A stretch of DNA of 64,000 bases, from NCBI RefSeq assembly GCF_014698475.1, contig NZ_JACJTB010000029.1, positions 1 through 64,000 on the forward strand. The letters are read 5' to 3'. Shown one piece after another: positions 54,120 through 63,363 of the stretch. A program made the translations under genes and the position numbers. How positions within the stretch are numbered: the stretch's first letter is position 1; every line of letters starts with the position of its first letter. This DNA is from Nostoc spongiaeforme FACHB-130. Its GTDB lineage: Bacteria > Cyanobacteriota > Cyanobacteriia > Cyanobacteriales > Nostocaceae. Below the pieces are notes generated by a model, which was not told the origin of the DNA, did not search any database, and saw only the letters and a list, made by a program, of their open reading frames with translations.

Positions 54120-55718
54120 TTATTCAGATTCTGAAAATGTTTGTACCTTACCATCAGGACTGAAAACAACTCGAATTCTGATATTTTGACCAGATTTATT
54201 ACCAGAAACAAAAGGCTTACCAATTGCAGGTATACCCGTATTATCAATAAACTCTCTTGCTGGTTTATTCAAAGGTAAAATTCTTGCTAGAGAACCATCC
54301 ACATCCACAGTCAAGCTGTATTCTAATGTTTGTGTTAATCCAGCAGGTGGTTGCCAACGCTTCTGAAAGAAACTTCTAGCTTCTGCGATTTGGGTTGTGT
54401 CAAATATTGTGCTGTTGGTAGCCACATTAGAAGGTGTAGAAGTTTGCGGAGTATCACCCAATCTATCAACAAATGGATTATTCTCTGCTGAAGGTGGTAG
54501 AGAAGAAGTGATTTTTTCTCCTAGTGGCTGATTAGTTGGTGAGTACTCAGGAGAAAGATTATTGCCCCGGTTGTTATTGGGTATAGTTGCCAATGGTGGC
54601 GGAACAATTGACGGGATACTAGTAGATGATAAATTATCCGCCCCGGAAGACAGACGCGGAGGTAAACTCCGCCTTTGAGGTAAGCTAATTTCACCCTGAT
54701 TAATGGGCGGTACAGGGTTCAGTGCAATTTGTTGACCAGAAATTGTTGTTGATGTCGTACTTGGGAGATTATTCTTGGTGCTAATGCTTGCTTGGGGTAT
54801 ATTCAGCCCAGTTTTAGAAGATGTTGACGGTACACCGAGCGAGGTGGCGGAGTTAGCCGAAGAAATACCCGCCCCAGAAGGGATGACAGGTTGTGCTGGC
54901 AAACGAGAAGTTGGCAGAGGCAGAGTAGAGTCGATGGGTGGCAGTGATGGTAAATTATCTGGAGATGCCAGTCCAGGTAGTGGTGTACTCAAGTTAGCTG
55001 ACGGTGCAGGTGCTAAAGCCACATCAGACTCTTGGGAAGTCGTTTTATTTGCTGTTGTTGGCTGATTTTGTCGATAATAATTGGCGTATTGTAAAGTGAT
55101 TGGCAATAAACCTACACTTAAAACCAAAACTGCGGCGACAGGAGCCCAAGCTGGGAAGCGGAGAACAGAATTATTATTATTCAGAGATGGTAAAGCCATC
55201 ACATCAGCTGAGTATTCATCCAAAGCTGAGGCTAAATCATAAAGTTGTAATAAACTGAGTTGCACCAATGGGCTAGAGGCTTGACCAGACAAAGAACCAA
55301 GATGTAATTTGTGAGTTAAAGAACTGCCCGGTTCTAAATAGATTTTGCTTCTGGGAATGTCGGCGGCGAAAGATTTTAAAGTCTGTGTAGATAAAGCTGA
55401 TGGGGCTGAATCATCAGATGTTGTGATTGCATCGGCAAAGTCAGACAAACCCAGCGAAAAACTTTCTGGCGACTGTTGGAGGAATTGCTGCACATAGCTG
55501 GTGACGGCATCACATAAAGCTTCGAGTTGGTCGCGATCGCCCCGAATTACAACCCTGCGTTCTTCTGGTAGTCGTGGATCGTCAATGCGTAACTCAAAGC
55601 TGAGTTGCTTAATTACAGTTTTCCCCATCCAACGGGACAAAGGCGAACTTTGTGCCAATACTTCGAGTGTGCAAGTGGGGGGTGTGTAGCGACGAATGAC
55701 AGAATTTAATACAGGCAT
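54120..55718 (-). CDS. DUF4335 protein
   Basis: Protein of 532 residues, cyanobacteria-specific DUF4335. The N-terminal domain (RRYTPPTCTLEVLA, then VVIRGDRDQLEALCDAVTSYVQQFL) is followed by one membrane helix (FPAWAPVAAVLVLSVGLLPITL near 198-219). A long Ser/Pro/Thr-rich stretch runs from about 230 to 440. The folded C-terminal region (LTQTLEYSLTVDVDGSLARILPL, ending VVFSPDGKVQTF) is beta-rich. ATG 55718 starts the family-like sequence and lies 25 bases after the DUF3038 stop; the in-frame GTG at 55796 would overlap that gene. Function unknown; always seen with DUF3038. Confidence 0.85.
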   Translation of the reverse strand: MPVLNSVIRRYTPPTCTLEVLAQSSPLSRWMGKTVIKQLSFELRIDDPRLPEERRVVIRGDRDQLEALCDAVTSYVQQFLQQSPESFSLGLSDFADAITTSDDSAPSALSTQTLKSFAADIPRSKIYLEPGSSLTHKLHLGSLSGQASSPLVQLSLLQLYDLASALDEYSADVMALPSLNNNNSVLRFPAWAPVAAVLVLSVGLLPITLQYANYYRQNQPTTANKTTSQESDVALAPAPSANLSTPLPGLASPDNLPSLPPIDSTLPLPTSRLPAQPVIPSGAGISSANSATSLGVPSTSSKTGLNIPQASISTKNNLPSTTSTTISGQQIALNPVPPINQGEISLPQRRSLPPRLSSGADNLSSTSIPSIVPPPLATIPNNNRGNNLSPEYSPTNQPLGEKITSSLPPSAENNPFVDRLGDTPQTSTPSNVATNSTIFDTTQIAEARSFFQKRWQPPAGLTQTLEYSLTVDVDGSLARILPLNKPAREFIDNTGIPAIGKPFVSGNKSGQNIRIRVVFSPDGKVQTFSESE

Positions 55719-55743
55719 GGCAGAAACTGCAAAGGAGACGTTT

Positions 55744-56349
55744 TCAATATTTTGCGGAATGGTCGATGAGTGCGAGCCAGAGACGGCGGTGTCCACCAGG
55801 GGCGCTGTAAAACAGTAAGTTTACAAGCAATTTAAGTGCTAGGTGGGTGAGTAATTCCGTTGAGATTTGGTCATCCTCTTCCATTCGCTCTTGGTAGGTG
55901 TTGCAAAAAGCATCAATGTAATCTCCAAGTAAAGCAGCCTGATGAGGTTCCCGGTTATTTTCCGCCATTTGCTCTAGTAACCCAACAGCACGACGAATTA
56001 ATTCTTGGTGCTGTTTGGCGAGATAGCAGATGATTAAAACAAGCGATCGCGCTTCTTCTACATCTAGCTTTTTTCGCCCTCCTTGACCTTTGCGTAGGGG
56101 ATTTGACTGCCGTAGCCGCCATAAAGCTACGCGGTCTGGCACTCTTGACTCTAAATTTAGGTTAACTGCCGCCGAGAGCATAGCCTCAGAACCAATCCCA
56201 GTTAAGGTTTCTAGCGCCAACAGTACCAAGTCCAACTGAGTTTTGATATTGTCCCATTGAACTGTGTCTGGGGTTGGAAGCTTAATTAACTCCTCCCACT
56301 GAGAATTGGGTGTGGCTGAGTCTGCGGCCGAGTGCATAACTTTTAGCAT
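55744..56349 (-). CDS. DUF3038 protein
   Basis: Protein of 201 residues, helical. DUF3038 features: QWDNIKTQLDLVLLALETLTGIGSEAML, ESRVPDRVALWRLRQSNPLRKG and EQMAENNREPHQAALLGDYIDAFCNTYQERM. Forms a conserved pair with the DUF4335 gene downstream. Function unknown. ATG 56349 is used; a second ATG is four codons later. Confidence 0.85.
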   Translation of the reverse strand: MLKVMHSAADSATPNSQWEELIKLPTPDTVQWDNIKTQLDLVLLALETLTGIGSEAMLSAAVNLNLESRVPDRVALWRLRQSNPLRKGQGGRKKLDVEEARSLVLIICYLAKQHQELIRRAVGLLEQMAENNREPHQAALLGDYIDAFCNTYQERMEEDDQISTELLTHLALKLLVNLLFYSAPGGHRRLWLALIDHSAKY

Positions 56350-56680
56350 AGGTGATCGGGCTGGTAGGGGCTGGTGCTGTTACCTATTTTGAAACCAGAC
56401 TCTCTAGGATTTAAGTTGGTTTCCCATACATAAATTTTGGCAGGAACTAGCTTCTAGCTGGTTGAACTTTGGTAAACAGCAGTTGTCACTGTCTTACTCT
56501 ACAAGATGAAAATTTATTTTCCATACACTTAGCAGAGGAGAAAATGATCTACCTCAGTAAAAATTTTCCTAGCCTCCACCACTGCTTCCGTATGAAGTAT
56601 AAATCAATATCAACAATAAATAATTGTGTGCATCCACTTTCGGCAAATAGCCCTGCGCTAAGGCGCACGCTACGCGAACA

Positions 56681-56780
56681 GACTGAAGTCTGGGGCTATA
56701 CAAACTAAACCCGCCTGCGCGGGTTTTGAGATAGTCCGCGTAGGCGGACTTGGTTTGTGTAGCCGCGATTTCCAATCGCC
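56681..56780. repeat. Family A repeat variant A5
   Basis: Holds ACTGAAGTC, an AACCCGCCTGCGCGGGTTTT hairpin, GTCCGCGTAGGCGGACTTGG and TGTAGCCGCGATTTCC. The ends have diverged and the terminal CATCTTGC is absent. It lies in the 488-base gap (56350-56837) between DUF3038 and ruvC, which otherwise holds only AAGGCGCACGCTACGC near 56660 (a related repeat) and AT-rich sequence. Confidence 0.65.
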
Positions 56781-56837
56781 TGGTGTTTCTTCCAAAAGTG
56801 GATGCTCCCAAATAATTGATGGCTCTGTGATGAATAA

Positions 56838-57329
56838 TTACAACTGAAACAATGCTGTTAAAGCTACTGCTAAAGCATCTGCGGCATCGTCTGGTCTTGG
56901 GATTGTATCTAAATTCAACTCTCGCGCCACGGCTGCTTGCACATCAGATTTATCTGCATTGCCATAGCCTGTTAAAGCTTGTTTAATTTGTGCTGGGGTA
57001 AATTCTACATAAGGTAAACGATGTTGTCCCAAAACTAACATGACAACGCCACGAGCTTGTGCTACAAGAATAGTGCTTGACATACGATAGAAGAACAGCT
57101 TTTCGATCGCAACCAAGTCTGGTTGCAATTCACTAATCAGGGTGTGTAAATCATCAAACAAGGTACACAGGCGCTGTGCCATTTCTGCATCTGCCGAGGT
57201 ACTAATTACACCAAAATCAAGCATATCTACCGTTGCGTCTTGTACCTTGCTAGAGCCTTGTTTGCAAGTAATTGCACCAAATCCTAAAATGGCTAATCCA
57301 GGATCTAAACCTAAAATTCGTTTTTCCAT
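56838..57329 (-). CDS. ruvC: Holliday junction endonuclease RuvC
   Basis: Resolves four-way DNA junctions as a dimer in the RuvABC complex. 163 residues, the typical length, from ATG 57329; the in-frame start at 57380 would add 17 unrelated residues. Catalytic residues: Asp in [12 protein letters not shown] at the N-terminus, Glu in [10 protein letters not shown] near 70 and the Asp pair in [13 protein letters not shown] near 140-152. The middle [27 protein letters not shown] is the usual RuvC segment. Divergent from yvcK. Confidence 0.95.
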   Translation of the reverse strand: MEKRILGLDPGLAILGFGAITCKQGSSKVQDATVDMLDFGVISTSADAEMAQRLCTLFDDLHTLISELQPDLVAIEKLFFYRMSSTILVAQARGVVMLVLGQHRLPYVEFTPAQIKQALTGYGNADKSDVQAAVARELNLDTIPRPDDAADALAVALTALFQL

Positions 57330-57610
57330 TAAACTAACTTTGACCAAGCCAGGGTATTGTTTTACTGGGAAGACTGGCAACTTTGATGACTGGTTTTCTA
57401 GCTGTAGTCAAAGAAGTTAGGATACTCGGAAAGCATGAATGTTAGGCATAGTAATACTATTACCTCCTGCCTGCATTTGGCCTCTATCTCCTGTCTTCTG
57501 CTATCAGTCTCAAAGCACTGAAATACTTAATAATGACACACTTGGTGTTAAAACCAGGGAGTGTAAATTTTCTTTTATTCATTAGTTTGTAGCACTGCTT
57601 TCAATCAGGT

Positions 57611-58981
57611 ATGTCAATTGGTTTTCTCAGACAAGCCCTCAACGCCCTGCAACAGCAGTCGCGCAGCCGCACATCTCATCGGGTTAACCAGTGGTTTAAG
57701 TGGTTATCTCCAGGATTATCAGTAAAACGCTGGTTACTTATTAGCCTTGGCGGTGTATTTTTGGCTAGTTTGGGGTTAGCTATATGGGTGAAGTTGACCC
57801 CGATTTTTTGGCTGTTGGAGTTGTTGAGGAGTTTTCTGGGAGTCATTACCAACATCCTACCCAACTATATCAGCGGCCCTTTGGTGCTGCTGGGCGGGTT
57901 ACTTTTGCTGCTTTGGGGACAAACTCGCACTGTGGGTTCCATTACGGCGGCTTTCAAACAACAAGGTGAAACAGAACTCATTGATGTTTTGTTAGCCCAT
58001 CGCCGCTTATATCGCGGGCCGAAAATTGTGGTTATTGGTGGTGGTACCGGACTTTCGACTTTGCTGCGGGGATTGAAAACTTATAGTGCTAATATTAGTG
58101 CGATCGTCACTGTTGCTGATGATGGTGGTTCTTCTGGGCGGTTGCGTCAAGAATTTGGTGTGCTACCACCGGGAGATATTCGCAATTGTTTAGCAGCCTT
58201 AGCAGATGAAGAAAAGCTGTTAACAGAATTGTTTCAATACCGCTTTCGGGCTGGCGATGGCTTGACGGGGCATAGTTTTGGTAACTTATTCTTAACTGCC
58301 ATGAGTGAGATTACTGGTGATTTAGAACGTGCTGTGGCGGCGAGTTCTAAAGTCTTAGCGGTGCGGGGACAAGTTTTACCAGCAACTCTTACTGATGTGC
58401 GTTTGTGGGCAGAATTAGCCGATGGCCGCCGCATTGAAGGAGAATCGAATATTCCTAAAGCTGGTGGTAAAATTGTCAAGATTGGTTGCACACCCGCTAA
58501 TCCACCAGCCTTACCCGCAGCGATTAAAGCGATTAAAGAAGCTGACTATATTATTATTGGGCCGGGTAGCCTGTATACAAGCTTGATTCCTAATTTACTA
58601 GTACCAGAAATTGCCAATGCGATCGCCGACTCCAAAGCCCCTCGCATCTACATTTGCAATATTATGACCCAACCAGGAGAAACCGAGGGCTATACTGTTG
58701 CTGACCATATCAAAGCTATTGATGCAGCCTGTGGTCAAAGGCGATTATTTGATGCTGTTATGGTACACAAAAAATCTCCTTCTCCCCAATCCCTCATCCG
58801 TTATGCCCAACAAAATTCTCATCCAGTTTTCCTCGACAGAGAAGATGTATCGTTACTAGGGCGACGAGTTGTTTTAGCTAATGTATTGTATGAAGATGAA
58901 ACCGGTGTTGTCCGTCACAATCCCCAAAAACTCGCAAAAGTGTTGTTGCGATGGTACAGTGGCGCTCATCATGGAAAGTGA
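57611..58981 (+). CDS. yvcK: YvcK/CofD-like gluconeogenesis-factor family protein
   Basis: Protein of 456 residues. Two N-terminal membrane segments ([21 protein letters not shown] and [15 protein letters not shown]) are followed by a cytoplasmic CofD-like domain from about 130. Motifs: [16 protein letters not shown] near 137, [17 protein letters not shown] near 165, [13 protein letters not shown] near 185 and [16 protein letters not shown] near 315. YvcK binds UDP-sugars and affects cell-wall synthesis and central carbon use in Bacillus. The membrane anchor is a cyanobacterial variant. Single gene, 281 bases from ruvC. Confidence 0.9.
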   Translation: MSIGFLRQALNALQQQSRSRTSHRVNQWFKWLSPGLSVKRWLLISLGGVFLASLGLAIWVKLTPIFWLLELLRSFLGVITNILPNYISGPLVLLGGLLLLLWGQTRTVGSITAAFKQQGETELIDVLLAHRRLYRGPKIVVIGGGTGLSTLLRGLKTYSANISAIVTVADDGGSSGRLRQEFGVLPPGDIRNCLAALADEEKLLTELFQYRFRAGDGLTGHSFGNLFLTAMSEITGDLERAVAASSKVLAVRGQVLPATLTDVRLWAELADGRRIEGESNIPKAGGKIVKIGCTPANPPALPAAIKAIKEADYIIIGPGSLYTSLIPNLLVPEIANAIADSKAPRIYICNIMTQPGETEGYTVADHIKAIDAACGQRRLFDAVMVHKKSPSPQSLIRYAQQNSHPVFLDREDVSLLGRRVVLANVLYEDETGVVRHNPQKLAKVLLRWYSGAHHGK

Positions 58982-59006
58982 AAATTAGTCATTAGTCATT
59001 TGTGTA

Positions 59007-59040
59007 CACACATCTTGCACCTAGCCCCGACGAATTCAAT
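59007..59040. repeat. Family A repeat fragment A6
   Basis: CACACATCTTGCACCTAGCC followed by CCGACGAATTC is the end of a family A element, cut soon after. It lies 26 bases after yvcK. Confidence 0.65.
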
Positions 59041-59170
59041 AAGACTGTTGACGAATAAGAGAGAAGTAATCCCTCTCTTATTACTTTCGGGAGAAAATAA
59101 TCAGAAACTCTATAATTTTTAAGTTTATTCTCAACAAGGGTATTTAAATGATAAAGTGGACTGGCGATCG

Positions 59171-59737
59171 CTAACTAAAACAAACTTTAACAGCGCAACT
59201 AAATTCCGGCAAAAGTGGACTAGTTAAATTATCTTCTTTATATAAAGTAGCCGCTAATTTTAAAACACCATTTTCTCGACGGTAAATTTCTACTGTTTCT
59301 TTTTCGCGGTCAAAAATCCAGTATTCTTGTACACCTTGAACTGAGTAAAGTTTTAGCTTTAATTGCTTATCTCGTTTCTTCTGTATTTCGCCAGGAGAAA
59401 GCACTTCAATTACTAGTTCTGGCGCACCTGTTAAATGTCCAGCTTCATCTAATATTTCTGATAAACGTTCATTACTTACCCAAACTACATCAGGAATTAC
59501 ATTATCATCATCAGTAAAAATAATTCCTGGTGCAAAGGCAACTTGTCCTAAACCTGTTTGATTTGACCAAATTTGTAATTGTGTACCAATTTTGACACAA
59601 ACATTTTGATGTTTCCAATGAGGCGCTCTAGTCACAAATAATTCTCCATCAATTATCTCATAACGCTTGCCATCGTCAGGAAATAACTCTAAGTCGGCAG
59701 TTGTCCAACGAACTTTTTCGGATGCAGTGGAAGTCAT
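59171..59737 (-). CDS. Uma2 family (DUF820) nuclease-like protein
   Basis: Protein of 188 residues with the PD-(D/E)XK pattern: RYEIIDGELFV near 26, PDVVWVSNERL near 77 (Asp) and APELVIEVLSPGEIQKKRDKQLK near 105 (E-x-L...K), then EYWIFDREKETVEIY. Uma2 proteins are abundant in cyanobacteria and thought to be nucleases, role unknown. ATG 59737. A second, distinct Uma2 gene lies 2.1 kb downstream. Confidence 0.88.
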   Translation of the reverse strand: MTSTASEKVRWTTADLELFPDDGKRYEIIDGELFVTRAPHWKHQNVCVKIGTQLQIWSNQTGLGQVAFAPGIIFTDDDNVIPDVVWVSNERLSEILDEAGHLTGAPELVIEVLSPGEIQKKRDKQLKLKLYSVQGVQEYWIFDREKETVEIYRRENGVLKLAATLYKEDNLTSPLLPEFSCAVKVCFS

Positions 59738-59810
59738 ACAATTTTGGATTTGGGATTTTAGATTTTGGATTTAGGGAGAGGATGCTTTTTTATTCCCTAC
59801 TCCCTATTTT

Positions 59811-60030
59811 CACATTTTGCACCAAGCGACTGAAGTCACGGCTACACAAACAAAACCCTTGATTTTACGTTAGTCCGCGCAGGCGGACTTTGTTTTTATA
59901 GCCGAGCCAGTGCGTTGGGGAGACAGCGCCGTGGGCGGGTTTCCCGACTTGAGGCGACTGTCGTCGGCTTTGCCGACTCCCTCACTGGCGTGCGAATTCC
60001 ATTCGTCGGGGCTAGGTGCAAGATATGTGT
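59811..60030. repeat. Family A repeat, longest copy A7
   Basis: Left end CACATTTTGCACCAAG, interior GACTGAAGTCACGGCTACAC, GTCCGCGCAGGCGGAC and TATAGCCG, then an 88-base insertion, then CGAATTCCATTCGTCGGGGC and right end TAGGTGCAAGATATGTG. Without the insertion it equals the A1 plan. It occupies most of the gap between Uma2 and the radical SAM gene (59738-60046). Confidence 0.85.
59905..59992. repeat. Family C element nested in repeat A7
   Basis: Bounded by GCCAGTG (59906-59912) and CACTGGC (59983-59989), inverted ends. It contains GGGCGGGTTTCCCGACTTGA and a GTCGGCTTTGCCGAC hairpin. The flanking A sequence resumes directly on both sides. A fragment of the same family is at 23451-23490. Confidence 0.7.
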
Positions 60031-60046
60031 ATTCCCTATCTTTAAT

Positions 60047-61633
60047 TTAACTAGCGATCGCCTCTGCTTTTTCTGCCACGGGGACATAAGGTTTTTCTGC
60101 GCCTTGTGCCAAATAAGCGGCTAACTGGCTTTCAATTTGGTCGCGGACAATTTGGCGATATTCTAAGAAATGCTCGTTGTGGGCACAAACAGCAAGGTAA
60201 TGTGTAAATACATCAGGGTTACGCTTGATAATACTGAACAAATGATGCCAGAATTTCCACCGAGTTTCCCTGACAACTCCTTGTCGCCAAACTACAATTA
60301 ACAGGGCTTTGAGTTCTACCCATGATGGCATTTTAAAAGGTGCTTTCCACTTAGGCGAACCCAACATTAAAAAACAGCGATAGGTGCGGTCTAAGTATTT
60401 TACAGGGTCGTATAAAGCACAAAAAGCCTCAACATATTCCCTGGCAAGTTCTTCTAAAGGACGAGTGGGGATAAAGTTCATCAACGTGGTTTGGTTGATG
60501 TTACTTTCTGTATTTTCCCGCAGTCTACCTTCTTTTTTCAGCCGATGCCACAGTGCGGTATTGGGTAGTGCTTGTAACATGGCGAAGGTGGTTGAGGGAA
60601 TCCCGGCTTGTTCGGCAAAACGGACGATGCGATCGCCTGCGCCAGCTTTTTCGCCATCAAACCCGATAATAAACCCAGCCATTGGCCGCAACCCAGCTTT
60701 GATGATGGTTTGTACTGCATCTGTCAAAGAACTACGGGTATTTTGAAATTTCTTGGTGAGTTGTAAACTATCTTCGTCTGGGGTTTCAATCCCCAAAAAC
60801 ACCGCCGAAAATCCAGACTCAACCATCAATTCTAGTAATTCTTCGTCTTGGGCTAAATCTACAGAAGCTTCCGTATCAAATTTAAAGGGATATTGGTGTT
60901 CTTCCATCCAAACTTTTAACTCTTTCAGCAACAATTTCACATTCCGCTTGTTACCGATAAAGTTGTCATCTACCATGAACACGCCCCGCCGCCAACCCAA
61001 TTCATAGAGATAATCCAACTCTGCTAATAATTGTTCTGGGGTTTTGGTGCGTGGTTTGCGTCCATAGAGAACAATAATGTCGCAAAATTCGCACTGGAAG
61101 GGACAACCGCGCGAAAATTGCACCGACATCATGTCATAAGCATCTAATTCTAATAAATCAAAGCGGGGTACGGGTGTGCTTGTGACATCGGGTTTTTCTG
61201 CGGTGCGGAAAGTTCCAGATTTTTCGCCTCGTTGAATTGCTTCCACAAACATCGGTAAGGTGATTTCCCCTTCATCTAAAATCAGGAAATCTGCACCCAC
61301 ATTTTGAACATCATGGGGTGTAGAAGTGGGGTAAGGGCCACCAACTGCAACTAACTTACCGCGTCGTTTTGCTTCTTGAATTTGTTCCAATAAATCTTGT
61401 TTCTGGACAATCATCGCCGAGAAAATGACGATATCTGCCCATTCCCATTCTGCTTCTGTTGCAGAGCGAATATTGCGATCAACCAGCTTAAATTCCCATT
61501 CTTGCGGAAGAATTGCCGCTACAGTCACTAAACCCAAAGGTGGTAGTAAAACTTTGCGATCAACTAAATCCAGAATCTTTTCATAAGACCAAAAGGTTTT
61601 AGGAAATATCGGATAAACTAATAAAACTCGCAT
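60047..61633 (-). CDS. B12-binding radical SAM protein (DUF4070)
   Basis: Protein of 528 residues. N-terminal cobalamin-binding domain (MRVLLVYPIFPKTFWSYEK, VAVGGPYPTSTPHDV, then DFLILDEGEITLPMF) to about 150. The radical SAM core has the cluster motif GCPFQCEFCDII (CxxxCxxC) near 186-197 and FMVDDNFIGNKRNVKLLLKEL near 235. The C-terminal DUF4070 region has FIGFDGEKAGAGDRIVRF-type sequence near 340 and TTLMNFIPTRPLEELAREYVEAF near 405. This subfamily includes HpnP, the hopanoid C-2 methylase, but other members act on unknown substrates. No hopanoid genes are nearby. ATG 61633. Confidence 0.85.
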   Translation of the reverse strand: MRVLLVYPIFPKTFWSYEKILDLVDRKVLLPPLGLVTVAAILPQEWEFKLVDRNIRSATEAEWEWADIVIFSAMIVQKQDLLEQIQEAKRRGKLVAVGGPYPTSTPHDVQNVGADFLILDEGEITLPMFVEAIQRGEKSGTFRTAEKPDVTSTPVPRFDLLELDAYDMMSVQFSRGCPFQCEFCDIIVLYGRKPRTKTPEQLLAELDYLYELGWRRGVFMVDDNFIGNKRNVKLLLKELKVWMEEHQYPFKFDTEASVDLAQDEELLELMVESGFSAVFLGIETPDEDSLQLTKKFQNTRSSLTDAVQTIIKAGLRPMAGFIIGFDGEKAGAGDRIVRFAEQAGIPSTTFAMLQALPNTALWHRLKKEGRLRENTESNINQTTLMNFIPTRPLEELAREYVEAFCALYDPVKYLDRTYRCFLMLGSPKWKAPFKMPSWVELKALLIVVWRQGVVRETRWKFWHHLFSIIKRNPDVFTHYLAVCAHNEHFLEYRQIVRDQIESQLAAYLAQGAEKPYVPVAEKAEAIAS

Positions 61634-61820
61634 GTAGTAGCAGACCTCACACTTTGATTGTTATCCCACTCTAGCGGAAATAATTACTTATTGACTTTAT
61701 ATTGGCTTTAGCTTACCGTTAAAGGTTTTGTCTGTGCAATTATTAACTAGAAAATATTATGTGTCTGATAATAAAAATATGATGCCTCTCGATGCTTGAT
61801 GATGTAAGAAAGAGGTCAAG

Positions 61821-62429
61821 ATGCTACAGATACCCGTTAACCCAGAAAACTTATTGATCGAGTTACTGAAAGCGATCGCATTATATGTCACCCAGGAACA
61901 GTTTACCGCTTTAGCCGCCGCTAACCGAAACCTGAGGCTAGAAAGAACTGCAAAAGGAGATTTAATCGTAAATCCGCCAACTGGTTGGGATAATGGGAAA
62001 TGTAATGCAACCATTTCGGGAGAATTGTATTTATGGTGGCGGAATGCAGGTGAACCAGGTCAAGCTTTTGACTCTTCAACCGGTTTTGTCTTACCAAATG
62101 GTGCAATTCGTTCTCCTGATGCTTCTTGGGTAAGCCAAGAACGTTGGCAAGCCCTGACTCCCGAACAAAAAGGAACTTTTGCTAATATCTGCCCAGATTT
62201 TGTAGTAGAATTGCGCTCTAGTTCTGATACTCTCAAAACTCTGCAAGAAAAAATGCGGGAGTACATCGATAATGGTGCAAAACTCGGTTGGTTAATCGAT
62301 CCACAGCAGCGACGGGTAGAAATTTATCGCCCAAGTTTGGCGGTGGAAGTGTTGGATAATCCGGCTGAGTTGTTGGGTGAAGAAGTTTTACCGGGTTTTG
62401 TGTTGAACTTGCGTCGGGTGTGGAATTGA
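61821..62429 (+). CDS. Uma2 family (DUF820) nuclease-like protein
   Basis: Protein of 202 residues. Traits: YVTQEQFTALAAANRNLRLERTAKGDLIVNPP, SPDASWVSQERWQAL near 100 (Asp), CPDFVVELRSSSDTLKTLQEKMREYIDNGAKLGWLID near 120-155 (E-x-R replaces the more usual E-x-L/K order) and RRVEIYRP. ATG 61821. Sequence differs from the other Uma2 gene at 59171, so it is not a recent copy. Convergent with the VapC gene. Confidence 0.88.
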   Translation: MLQIPVNPENLLIELLKAIALYVTQEQFTALAAANRNLRLERTAKGDLIVNPPTGWDNGKCNATISGELYLWWRNAGEPGQAFDSSTGFVLPNGAIRSPDASWVSQERWQALTPEQKGTFANICPDFVVELRSSSDTLKTLQEKMREYIDNGAKLGWLIDPQQRRVEIYRPSLAVEVLDNPAELLGEEVLPGFVLNLRRVWN

Positions 62430-62444
62430 GTCAGATCATCATGC

Positions 62445-62867
62445 TTACAGCGTCCAATCTGCAATCGCTAGTCTGGGTACTAGACTAAAATCTCGTTGGT
62501 TACGGGTAACAACGGTGGCATTAAGAGATAATGAGATCGCAGCTATTCGCATATCTTTTTGCAGGCGGTTTTTTCGCAGAGGGGGATTCTCTCTGAGCAG
62601 TTGTTTGAGACAGTCATCAGCCTGTTGTGTGAAATCCAGGATCTCAACTGTTTGAAGATATTTGACGGTTATCCAAAGTTTTGAGTAGAGTGCGGGGAGA
62701 TTATGCACTGCTGACGGATCGTTAATTCTAACAATCCAGCCGTTGAACAGTTCTTGAACCGTAATTACAGTCACAGCAATTTGATGCAAAGAAGCATTAG
62801 CGATAACTTGAGGATGATTACAAAGAATTAGTGAAACATGATCCGTATCGAGAATATATCGAGACAC
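62445..62867 (-). CDS. VapC family PIN-domain toxin
   Basis: Protein of 140 residues. PIN-domain acidic residues: YILDTDHVSLIL (Asp5-8 region), TVQELFNGW (Glu near 41), RLQKDMRIAAISLSLNATVVTRNQRDFSLVPRL (Asp near 106 and 125). VapC toxins cleave tRNA or rRNA. GTG 62867 starts the family. The antitoxin gene is 12 bases upstream on the same strand. Confidence 0.9.
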   Translation of the reverse strand: MSRYILDTDHVSLILCNHPQVIANASLHQIAVTVITVQELFNGWIVRINDPSAVHNLPALYSKLWITVKYLQTVEILDFTQQADDCLKQLLRENPPLRKNRLQKDMRIAAISLSLNATVVTRNQRDFSLVPRLAIADWTL

Positions 62868-62879
62868 ACTAAGCTTCCT

Positions 62880-63239
62880 CTACAAGTAGTATGAGGAGTC
62901 AACTTCACTGTCATCATCTGAGGTTCGCTGCGATCGAATTTCATGTATAATTTCCTGAAAATCTTGATCGTTTTGAAAAACACCCGCAAATTGCATCCAG
63001 GTTGGTGCTGAAGCTTCTATTGGTAGCTTCCAGGAAATAGCTTCGATGTGGCTGAGTCGTTCTAAAAAGGTGGTTTGGAGTTGGGTGATTGCATCTTCTC
63101 GTGTTTGTGCTTCAACGCGAAAGTTGGGAAACTCAAAGATAGATGCAGCAAACTGACCATTTTTGAGGCTTTCTATTAAGAGTGTCACCTTCAGGTTAGC
63201 CGATGGCTGAGATTGCGTTACATTTAGATTGACGACCAT
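62880..63239 (-). CDS. Antitoxin partner of VapC
   Basis: Protein of 119 residues. The middle (ASIFEFPNFRVEAQTREDAITQLQTTFLERL) resembles HicB-like or similar small antitoxin folds, with an acidic C-terminal end (RTSDDDSEVDSSYYL) suited to binding a toxin. The family is not certain. It is the first gene of the pair with vapC. Start ATG 63239. It lacks a visible ribbon-helix-helix or AbrB motif. Confidence 0.68.
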   Translation of the reverse strand: MVVNLNVTQSQPSANLKVTLLIESLKNGQFAASIFEFPNFRVEAQTREDAITQLQTTFLERLSHIEAISWKLPIEASAPTWMQFAGVFQNDQDFQEIIHEIRSQRTSDDDSEVDSSYYL

Positions 63240-63363
63240 GTTTGATAGACTTTAAGTGTCTTTCTCATTTTACTGTAGATGCTGTAACCGCTCACTGTAG
63301 GCGATCGCAGAAACCAAACCATTTCGAGAAATAGCTATACCTGAAAACACACCAGTTAGCAGT

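Noticed and set aside
54775-55065. 96-codon plus-strand frame inside the DUF4335 gene
   Set aside because: Antisense of a Ser/Pro/Thr-rich low-complexity region; no ribosome site and no family features.
62880-63239. HicB identity for the VapC partner
   Set aside because: The middle slightly resembles a HicB fold, but the partner is a PIN toxin and no HicA is present, so it is called only as an antitoxin.
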